Assembly (NCBI GenBank): GCA_905250025.1
Contig: CAJNOJ010000007.1
Location: 744,001 to 808,000 of the forward strand
From: Adineta ricciae
Lineage: Eukaryota > Rotifera > Eurotatoria > Adinetida > Adinetidae
DNA: 64,000 bases
Direction: 5' to 3'
Shown here: positions 37,908 to 47,281 of the stretch, one piece after another
Position numbering within the stretch: the stretch's first letter is position 1
How the letters are laid out: the number at the start of each line of letters is the position of its first letter
Notes under the pieces: model-generated
The model's input: the letters and a program-made list of their open reading frames with translations, nothing else
What the model was told of the DNA's origin: nothing
Databases searched by the model: none
Translations under genes and position numbers: made by a program

Positions 37908-39289
37908 ATGAACAGATACAGATATTCTCGTTTTCCAGGTTACAATATTGGAGAAATTGTATGGGCGAGACATGATCAGGATGGCATGTACTGGCCAGGA
38001 AGAATAACATTTTCTTCGAATCAAGTAACGGACACGAATTTACAAGTCAAATTATGGTCGTATTTTGTTCAATTTTTCGGATATAATCAAACAATATGGA
38101 CGGTGGATGTTCTGTCCTACAGACAATATCGGGACTATATGTCAAAACATTTACTAGCACATTACGATTCTTCTCCACAATTGAAATATCAATTTTTAAA
38201 TGCTATTAATTATGCTGATGTGAATGAGAACTCCATTCCAGTATCCACTTCCATTGTTACAAGTGAGTGCACTTTTTGGTCACCATGCCCTATTTTCATG
38301 AATTGTATAATTTAGCTTCACAAATTTCCACTCTCTACCCTACAAATGACTACTCACCCGACACATTTCCTATATATGGATCAGCTCCTCCTCACAACAC
38401 GCAATTTCCTTCAAATAATTCTTGCTCATGTTGTACACAACCTCCATTAATCTCCACTAACCAGTTGTCTGTTGACACAGATTTAAATCCATTATTACAA
38501 TCTAATAATGATTCTTACACATTTCAAACTCAACCAACAGATACAGTTCCAAAATTGAATTCGATCAATATCGTTACGACGAAAACATACTCCAACGCGT
38601 CCTTCATCTCCTTCGTTTTCAATTCACTTTCCGCCTTCTTCCATACTTCACTCATCTACATCGAACATTTACCCAACTACCAGCATCCATCAGCCACCTC
38701 ACTCACTTATCTCATTTGTTTCGATCAGTTCGATGCATCACTTCAACACGCTCTCGATGCCACCATTCTCAACAATCTCAGCGCACATGTCAACTATCAC
38801 TTTCTGCTCGTCAATGCACCATGTCAATCACTTGTGAAACACTTGTATGCGAGAATCATGGATCAACGGAGCATTCTCGTAGTTGATTATCGATCGACAC
38901 TCGATGATGATGCACTGTTGTTATGCTCAGGAAATCGTGAAACATATGAGATGCTTCGATCAACGTTACTGAAGTATCTCTGTTCCAAAGTGAAGTATAT
39001 CGAATCACGAGACGCTGAAGAACGACATACCAATGCAATCAATAATGTTAAACAGGAACCTATCGTAGAAACGTCAAATCAACCGTTGGAACTACAGCTT
39101 GTTGGAAGTTATCAAAATGCTGCTCATGAACGTTTGCTCACGACGACAACCCAAAGGAAAATGAAACATGAAAAGGTATTAAATGGAGGCAAAATATTGA
39201 AACGTAAACGACAGAAACATTCCTCAAAGCATAGAAGATTATCTGCAACACCCGCGAATTATTATGTTCGAAATATTCTTCATGATTAG
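37908..39289 (+). CDS. PWWP-domain protein 2 with shared alpha/beta cassette and basic tail
   Basis: Exons 37908-38262 and 38316-39289 join in frame to 442 aa. GYNIGEIVWARHDQDGMYW then PGRI is PWWP-like, clearly diverged from the first gene (shared VWAR, YWP, FxxxxQTxWxxDxLxYxQYRD). The linker is Pro/Ser/Asn-rich with a SCSCC motif. The 146-residue cassette follows, differing from copy 1 at only a few residues (F/L, I/M). The tail is unique and strongly basic (GGKILKRKRQKHSSKHRR), a clear nuclear localisation signal. The true first exon may lie upstream: a good acceptor (TCTCGTTTTCCAG) falls just before GYNIGEIVW, which would replace MNRYRYSRFP. Confidence 0.75.
38569..39011 (+). repeat. 443-bp cassette, copy 2
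   Basis: Copy of 36401-36843 with four substitutions. It encodes the shared alpha/beta block of the second PWWP gene. Confidence 0.9.
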
Positions 39290-39766
39290 AATTCGGCATA
39301 AAGCTATTGTCTTTGTGTATTTCAACAATGAAATTTCGAAATAAAATGACAAGTGATATGTCGTTCGAGGGAAACAGCTGCATGTAGCAAAGAACAAAAC
39401 GTTATTCAACAGTTAATAATTCATTTGCCTGTCACAAACCGAAATCCATTGTCAGACCTATAAATATGCTTGTCTCTTATTGTTTGATCTTATAATAATT
39501 AACGAAAGTAACGCTTGCATCCGTGAACATCACACGTGAAAATTGTTATAGACACGCTACGCGCATTATAGTAAGAGAACAGCACTGCTCATTCAAATCA
39601 CAATCAATATCAAAATAACATACGATAAGTAGAACATGCAATGCTCGTTATCAACACTTGAGATATCGATAGGAGAAGTATGAAAAAAAAGAAAACAAGA
39701 ACAGTCATTGAGTCTCTTTGCATTCTGTGTATGAACTCAATCAGTGTGCGATCACTTGAGTAAATT
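39166..39766 (+). repeat. 603-bp direct repeat, copy A
   Basis: Covers the last 41 codons of PWWP gene 2, its stop and about 480 bp downstream. It is nearly identical to 46679-47281, with a few substitutions and a 2-bp length difference in an A run. Confidence 0.9.
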
Positions 39767-40669
39767 GGCTCAGTAGCATAACCAGCGAGAGGGCAAATAG
39801 GATCATTGCCCATTTCATTTCGAGCTTGGCCGATTGAAATTTTATTTTTTGAAAATTTTTTATCTGTTTTTCGATAAGATATTAATTAATCGTTTTTTTC
39901 TATTTGAAGGTTACGTGTCGTTCTGTGTAAAAGTGACTAAAAACTATATTCAAACAACTTTTGTGAATAGAAATCGACTGAATTTGATTAACAACTAGGA
40001 AATCTTATCACAGTCTGCTGTAAATGATCGAATTGTAATTGATTTGAGAGTAAAAATGGATAACTAACGGTCAGGTTTCCGATCGTTTTTTACATAGATA
40101 CATTGCCCGATTAGATTTGAAAAATGGATTATGACACATCTGAGTCACCCTTACGATCTGATTTTGATATATATCTGGTGAAAAGAACACCATTTTACGC
40201 TTTATTTATTTTTTTGTATGATATAAGTATTTTATTAGGTCCATCATTTTTCCGATACAAAAAAACGTCGCCCATTAGCCTAAAGATATGGTTACACAAC
40301 TGAATTAGCTATTTATGTTTGTGCGCTCGATTTATCACGGCAATAGAACAAGAAATACGTTTATATGAAGTGATAGTGAGTCTATTTAACTTTTGTACAG
40401 ATGCGGAAGAATATGCTCATCAAACGCATTTTAACTCGTAAGTGTGAAGGAATAGAATAATTGTTCTGTCATCTTAACTAAATGTAGATTTCTTTATCAA
40501 AAATGGCATGTGAAAAGTTGATTTCGAATAATTTCAATGAATAAAACTGCAACTTTAAAAAATATTAACACTCAGCCTTCAAGTTCTTCCTAGTAATAGA
40601 GAAAAACGAATGAGAATTTATTTCATGTCGTTCTTAATCTCGTTTTATGCAATTGTCTTGCGGAGAATA
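39767..40669. other. AT-rich intergenic sequence left of the hAT element
   Basis: About 900 bp with no gene recognised. The last bases before the element, GGAGAATA at 40662-40669, form the left target-site duplication. Confidence 0.5.
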
Positions 40670-40672
40670 ATA

Positions 40673-41106
40673 CTGGCCTGCGATTCGACCTATTTTTCCT
40701 CTAAATCCTATGTTTTTGCAAAAACCTATATTTTGTCCTGTATTTCCACTGCTTTTCCTATTTTACCTATATCTTATTAAAAAATAGCGAAATGCAACTA
40801 ATTTCATAGAAACATGGAAAAACTAAAGATTATTCAGAGAATATTAGTGGAGCTGAGCATCAGTTGGTGAGAGAATATCAAAAAANNNNNNNNCTGGCCT
40901 GCGATTCGACCTATTTTTCCTCTAAATCCTATGTTTTTGCAAAAACCTATATTTTGTCCTGTATTTCCACTGCTTTTCCTATTTTACCTATATCTTATTA
41001 AAAAATAGCGAAATGCAACTAATTTCATAGAAACATGGAAAAACTAAAGATTATTCAGAGAATATTAGTGGAGCTGAGCATCAGTTGGTGAGAGAATATC
41101 AAAAAA
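40673..41106. repeat. Duplicated contig edge with 8-N gap (left end of hAT)
   Basis: 40673-40885 and 40894-41106 are identical 213-bp copies separated by eight Ns (40886-40893). This is the signature of a scaffolding join that failed to merge overlapping edges, not a biological tandem repeat. Confidence 0.85.
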
Positions 41107-41512
41107 TCTTTCTCTATGCATCAAACAAATTGGATCGAATACACGTACGTGCTTTTGTGTATGCATTTTCAGTTCGTTCGCTCAAGATAGTGACATCTAT
41201 TACGCGCAACACTTTTTGTATTCTTACGTTTTCGATGAATGGATGGATAAATAGATAAATCCAATCCCCTTACGATCGAACAATCAAAAGGATAATCTAA
41301 TGTGAAACGTCATCATGTGTCTTATGAACTTTTACTGCAGCTATACTGTACAAGTATGCGTATTGTTGTGATAAGCTGTCGCAGACACATGCGACATGTA
41401 TAATTTCTTCTGTTGAGAAAACTCGTTCATCTACAGTACATCTGTAAAATAACTATTGTAGATAAATCCAAGCAATAGATTATCCTGTATCATTATTCAT
41501 TGTGTAACTATA

Positions 41513-44175
41513 ATGCCAAAAAATCTAACTAAGTTCAATACAAGTTGGTTCAGTAGGGTTGATTCTGACAACAACCCGGTACAAATATGGCTGAAAAGTG
41601 GTTCAACAGAAACTACTTTTAGATGTAGTTTATGCCAAACAAATGATCTGAATTGTGGAAATCAAGGCTGGAAAGCAATTGAACAACATATGAGTAATTA
41701 TAAGCATAAAAATATTCTCAATCAATGGAAACAAAATACGAAATTTACTGTTTTATCATCATTATCACCATCGTCACGCCCAGCTAATGCGTCAAACTCT
41801 TCTTCTATGTCTGTTCCAGTTTTAGAAAAGAATCACAAAGATAAACTTCTGAGTTCAGAAGACCAGATAACAAAAGCTGAAGTTTTGTGGTCGTTAAATG
41901 TTGCACAAAAAGGATTTAGTTATAGCTCGTGCAACGAATTAAACGAGCTGTTTCCATTGATGTTTCCTGACTCTTCTATCGCTAAAAAATTTAGCATTCA
42001 ATCCGACAAGATGTCTTATGTGATTTCACATGGTTTAGGACCTTATTTCAAAAAACAAATGCTTGAAGATGTTAAAAAAGCTGACAAATTCACACTCATA
42101 TTCGATGAACAAACAAATAACCAAAACAAAAAGCAGTTAGATATGTTTTTTCGCTATTGGTGCAATGAAAAACAAGGTGTTGTGAATCGTTTTTATAAAT
42201 CAGTTGTATTAGGTCATGCATATGCAACAACACTTCGTGATGTTATTTTGGAATCATTTGCTACTGATGGATTAAATTTGAATAAGCTCCTTATGCTTGG
42301 TAGAGATAATCCAAATGTGAATATTTCACTTGAAAATTTGATCAATACAGAAATGAAGAAACAAGGTGGATGCTTACTGAGAATTGGGGGTTGTTCCATT
42401 CATACCGTTCACAATGCTTTCAAAAGTGGTATGACGTCATCCAAATGGTATGTGGACAATTTTTGCTTGGATCTCTACTCTTGGTTTAAATGTTCACCAG
42501 CTCGACAGGAAGATTTCCAAAGTGTAGTTGATGATATTGATTCTGCATTAGAAAAAACGATTTTGTATTTTTGTATCACAAGATGGGTTTTGATGGGAAA
42601 AGTTGTCAATCGAATTCTAAGTATATTTTCTGTTTTCTTTTGATACTGTCATGTGTTTTGTCGTTTAGTTCAATGGGAAGTTTTATGTGATTATTTTCTT
42701 CGTTTTTTACCCGAGAAACAATCTTCTCAAATTCAAAAAAACAAACGTTTTGATAATATCAAACTAGTTTTATCATCGAATTTAGCAAAAGTCAGACTCA
42801 ATTTCGTTTTGTTTTTATGTCAAAATATATTCGATCGATTTTTAACATTTTTTCAATGTGAAGAACCTTTGATTCATTTATTATACAAGGAACTTACGGA
42901 GTTATATCGAAATATTCTTTTGGCATTTTTAAAACCAGATTCTGTTCAACAGAAATCTGGGTCAGATCTGTTAAATGTTGATCTTGAACAATCTTCTATA
43001 TGGCTATCAGATAAAGAAATTAGAATCGGTAAGTTATATCCAAATTTTCTACTCCAATCGACGCCATTTTCTTAGGTGAACAAACAAGAAAACTGGTACC
43101 ATCACTTAGTTTCGATGAAAAGAAAACTTTTTATGAAGATATCCGAAAGATTTACAAATCGATTGGTGCTTATTTGAAGAAAAATCTTCCTCTCAATAAT
43201 ATGTTGCTGCGAGATTTACAAGTATTAAATTGTTCATCAAGAACTGATTTATCAAGTGGTGATCAAATTGTTCGAGTAGCTCGAGCTATTCCTAATTTAC
43301 TGAATGATTCAGATATTGATGCTTTAGAAAACGAATGGCTTTTATACTCTATCGAAGTGATTGATCGATCATGGTTTGTCAAAGATGAATATGTTGATTT
43401 GAATGGTAACAATCATGTTAAATATCATCGTATTGATGATTACTGGAACAAAGTGTTTGTAATCTTAACCGATAAAGGTGTACCGAAATATCCAACAATG
43501 ACCAAGCTTATAAAAAACGCTTTGATTATTTCACATGGTAATGCCGACGTTGAGAGAGGTTTTAGTATCAATTCGAATATTGTCACGGAAAATCGATCAT
43601 CATTATCTGAATCCTCAGTAAATGGACTGAGATTAGTCCATGATGGAGTAAAATTTTTTGGTGGTGGATCAGCACATAAAGTAATATTAATTGCTGTTCT
43701 ATTTCTATATCTCAATCCGTCCTTTCAGGTAGTTGTGAATACAGATATGATCAATGCAGTGAAGAGATCATCGAGTGTTTATCGGGAAGAATTGATGGCA
43801 GAGAAACTGTCAATTGCTCTTTTCAACAAAAAGAATGCCGAAAAAGAAACTATTCAAAACGAAAAGCAACAGCATCTTGAAGATGAAAAACAGTTATTGA
43901 ACAAACAGAAAAACCTTGAAACTCAGCTGAAAGAAGCTGAGTCTTTAATCAAAGAAGGAACCAATCGATTAGAAGGAGCGTTAAAAAGTGGTGTTTTGTC
44001 CGAAGTATACGCAGCAAATCTTTTGATTTGTGGTGGTCGTGAAAAACTGGTGTGTGTTAGTGAACAACAACAGCAGTTGACCGACGAACTTGATAAACTT
44101 CGATTGAAAAGAAAGGATCTTTTTCTTCACGAGCAATCAATAACAAAAAAGATGAAAATATGTGAACAAAAATAA
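41513..44175 (+). CDS. hAT transposase, intact and spliced
   Basis: Four exons (41513-42620, 42669-43028, 43076-43680, 43729-44175) join in frame to 839 aa through introns of 47-48 bp. The N-terminus holds a BED-like zinc finger (FRCSLCQTNDLNC ... HMSNYKHK). The catalytic core has FTLIFDEQTNNQNKKQLDMF, corresponding to the first acidic residue of hAT transposases, and later GGCSIHTVHNAFKSG. The C-terminal hAT dimerisation region is ISHGNADVERGFSINSNIV, close to the family consensus SNADVERxFS. A long coiled coil (ETIQNEKQQHLEDEKQLLNK onwards) ends the protein. No frameshift or stop is seen, so it may be active or only recently silenced. The third intron has no stop and could be retained. Confidence 0.85.
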
Positions 44176-44510
44176 CACGATGCAACGGATGTATGGCGGG
44201 TCAGATTCGACATTTATTCTTCAAGTATTTATGTACAAATATAAATGAGCATTTATTTAATTACCTAATTAAGTGAAAAAATGTATTTGTTTGCTTTGCA
44301 GTATCTATTTTTTGAAAGTTTGGGATTTAGTTCTTTTTGTTATTGGATAAAATGTGAATAAATCACGTCTCAATCGAACTTTGCAACAAAATTTCATTTA
44401 AATATTTATTTTCATAGCAAAAAATCACACATAGACCTTGAAATAAGTGTAATCGTTGACGGTAATTCTATCAGAGAAAAGGAAGGAAATATGAAAGATA
44501 AAAAACGATT

Positions 44511-44953
44511 TGTTTTGGCAAAGAATATATAAACCTATATTTTTGTCATTTTTATTGAAAATCCTTTTTTTCAGACGGAATCAGTCCTCTAAGGATTCCT
44601 ATTTTTCAAGAAATTCGCAATCGGAGGCCAGGGAGAATATCCAGATCATCAATTGATAGGACTAGATGTCGTTCACGCTCATTGTTTATTCTAAAACTCG
44701 TTCTTTTGAATGGCTCAATGTTCTTGATCAGNTGTTTTGGCAAAGAATATATAAACCTATATTTTTGTCATTTTTATTGAAAATCCTTTTTTTCAGACGG
44801 AATCAGTCCTCTAAGGATTCCTATTTTTCAAGAAATTCGCAATCGGAGGCCAGGGAGAATATCCAGATCATCAATTGATAGGACTAGATGTCGTTCACGC
44901 TCATTGTTTATTCTAAAACTCGTTCTTTTGAATGGCTCAATGTTCTTGATCAG
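44511..44953. repeat. Duplicated contig edge with 1-N gap (right end of hAT)
   Basis: 44511-44731 and 44733-44953 are identical 221-bp copies separated by one N at 44732. As at the left end, this looks like an unmerged assembly overlap spanning the transposon end and its flank. Confidence 0.85.
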
Positions 44954-45114
44954 TAAGAAATTGATTCCCATTTACTTTCTAAGTATTTACCATTAATAAA
45001 TAAATCGTTTCTTACAAATTGTTGACTGTCAAGTACCTGATATTACTGTCTAACATTAGTAATGGATTGAACATATATATGTATTTCAATTTCATTTTAG
45101 ATCTTTATTTTTCC

Positions 45115-46620
45115 ATGGCACGAAACAGTGAATATCGGTTAAACCAGGACAAATCGGTAAGTGTAGATTTTTGAATAAATTGTTTCGAGGTACCTGTCGA
45201 AAATTTCAGATTTCAAAGACACAGCGCGGTCGATGAGTAATATCATTTCATCACTACTATTGGCATCACCTATCATAAAATCTCTTTTTAATATTACTGT
45301 CGGGTTGCTAAATGGTACAACACAGTTATATGATATCAACGACGAAACATCCGAAATGCGGATTATTTTCGATAAGCCTGTTGAAAAATCGTCACATCAT
45401 TTAACATTGAGTGAAACACAGCAGAATTTAAATGATTTCCTCGATCTTCTTTGGAACATACCCAGAACCATGATTCGTGAAAGCAGGACTTCGCTTATGT
45501 CTGGTGAATGCCTGCAGGATATCCATGATTTCCGCGCTGGATACTATGGAAAAGTGCCTGAAATTCTGCTTATAGGGGATCAGGGATCGTATCCGATTAT
45601 CAGCTATAGCAGGTTCCCGCCAGTTCCCAAGATAATCGGCTAAATCCGAGGACAGGGTTTAATAATCGGAGTATTGCTCCGATGAAATCTGCAGACGGTC
45701 CTGAAACTGGCCGGTTCCAGACCGAATTGTTTGACCTGGGATAATCTCAATCAAGAAACAATTAATGATTTAAATGAAATTATTCCATCTATTCGTGGTT
45801 TTTTCATAAACTATTTTATTTAATCCAGAAAGAACAGAAGAAATTCACGGGATTAGCTAAAGATGTCGAAAAGATTACCAGCAGCTTATCCGTCGAACAA
45901 CAACACTACCATCAATAATATTCAAGTTGCTATTCATAAAATTTATCCAAATACGAATTCGCAGGATCGTGAAAAACCACAGCTTGGCCTTGAAATTTTG
46001 GAAGCACTAGGAAAAGAATTGAATGAAACATTATTTATCTCTACAGAAAATTAATAAATTTTTGTCGTCATTGATATTCTTTTCAGCAAGTGATGTCAAT
46101 TACAGCAATGTAGTACGAATAACCGAAGAAGTTGGTTCTACACGAGTTGTGTTTCAATACGACGTGGAAATAATGAGTTTTAAGGGTAACACTTATCATG
46201 ACATAATCTTTTTGAAAAGATATGATGAGAGCCGTGCGAGCTGAATGATTATTCTATGTATGATTGATTTGGATTTAGAAGAATGCGAGCAAATATCGGA
46301 AACTCTAGATTTTTTTCGTGGCTCTGATAAATGAAACAAAATCGTTCATCTAAAGAAAAAGCTTTATTTCATAACGCAATAGATTATTTTACGAACTGGA
46401 ATTGAAAAACCAAACTTTCGAAATCAGAAATTTTTAACTTAAAGGGCCAACTGATACAAGAAATCTTCTTCCTCAAGAATTTCATCATTGAAATTATTAT
46501 CGCCATCATGTTTGTTTTCGGAAAAGTCTCATGAACTATTCCGCTTTTGATGTGAATGACTGGGTCGGTGATTTCACTTTTCAAAAATACGATTCATTGT
46601 GCCTCGTATACTAGGTAGAA
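45115..46620 (+). pseudogene. Remnants of an unrecognised multi-exon gene
   Basis: Several coding-looking pieces lie here but do not assemble into one frame. The first is MARNSEYRLNQDKS (45115), after an acceptor at 45099-45100. The second, MSNIISSLLLASPIIKSLFN onward (45233-45643), is 136 codons with a hydrophobic start and a C-rich end. Two later pieces follow: MSKRLPAAYPSN (45863-46054) and SDVNYSNVVRITEEVG (from about 46087 to 46244). Phases at the best GT/AG sites do not match between pieces one and two. No family is recognised. It sits between the transposon and a duplicated gene fragment, so decay after rearrangement is likely; a real gene with unusual splicing is not excluded. Confidence 0.35.
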
Positions 46621-46678
46621 CTCAACGAGCTCTTTTCATTTCAATATACTCCTTCTCAACGGTCATCTTCACTTACGC

Positions 46679-47281
46679 ACATGAAAAAGTATTAAATGGA
46701 GGCAAAATATTGAAACGTAAACGACAGAAACATTCCTCAAAGCATAGAAGATTATCTGCAACACCCGCGAATTATTATGTTCGAAATATTCTTCATGATT
46801 AGAATTCGGCATAAAGCTATTGTCTTTGTGTATTTCAACAATGAAATTTCGAAATAAAATGACAAGTGATATGTCGTTCGAGGGAAACAGCTGCATGTAG
46901 CAAAGAACAAAACGTTATTCAACAGTTAATAATTCATTTGCCTGTCACAAACCGAAATCCATTGTCAGACCTATAAATATGCTTGTCTCTTATTGTTTGA
47001 TCTTATAATAATTAACGAAAGTAACGCTTGCATCCGTGAACATCACACGTGAAAATTGTTATAGACACGCTACGCGCATTATAGTAAGAGAACAGCACTA
47101 CTCATTCAAATCACAATCAATATCAAAATAACATACGATAAGTAGAACATGCAATGCTCGTTATCAACACTTGAGATATCGATAGGAGAAGTATGAAAAA
47201 AAAAAGAAAACAAGAACAGTCATTGAGTCTCTTTGCATTCTGTGTATGAACTCAATCAGTGTGCGATCACTTGAGTAAATT
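46679..47281 (+). pseudogene. Truncated copy of the 3' end of PWWP gene 2 (direct repeat copy B)
   Basis: Near-identical to 39166-39766, about 7.5 kb downstream. It starts mid-codon within the basic tail (HEKVLNGGKILKRKR) and includes the stop and the downstream region. It lacks the PWWP domain and cassette, so it is a 5'-truncated gene fragment. An ORF from 46599 reads into it but begins in unrelated sequence. Confidence 0.85.

Larger units (their letters stand above)
40670..44853 (+). mobile_element. Complete hAT-type DNA transposon (about 4.2 kb)
   Basis: The left end (CTGGCCTGCGATTCG from 40673) and the right end (inverted, CTGGCCTCCGATTGCG, ending 44853) form imperfect terminal inverted repeats. 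GGAGAATA flanks both sides, at 40662-40669 and 44854-44861; an 8-bp target duplication is diagnostic for hAT elements. The left copy is separated from the CTGGCC end by three bases (ATA). Subterminal CCTATWTT motifs recur at both ends, as expected for transposase binding sites. One intact spliced transposase gene lies inside. Both ends are disturbed by assembly gaps that duplicate about 215 bp, so the true length is probably about 3.75 kb. Confidence 0.82.

Noticed and set aside
40673..41106. Tandem repeat of 213 bp
   Set aside because: The copies are identical and separated by Ns, so an unmerged assembly overlap is the better explanation.
39166..47281. Long direct repeats flanking about 7 kb, as in an LTR retrotransposon
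   Set aside because: The repeats contain the end of a host gene, do not start TG or end CA, and the interior has a hAT transposase but no reverse transcriptase, protease or integrase.
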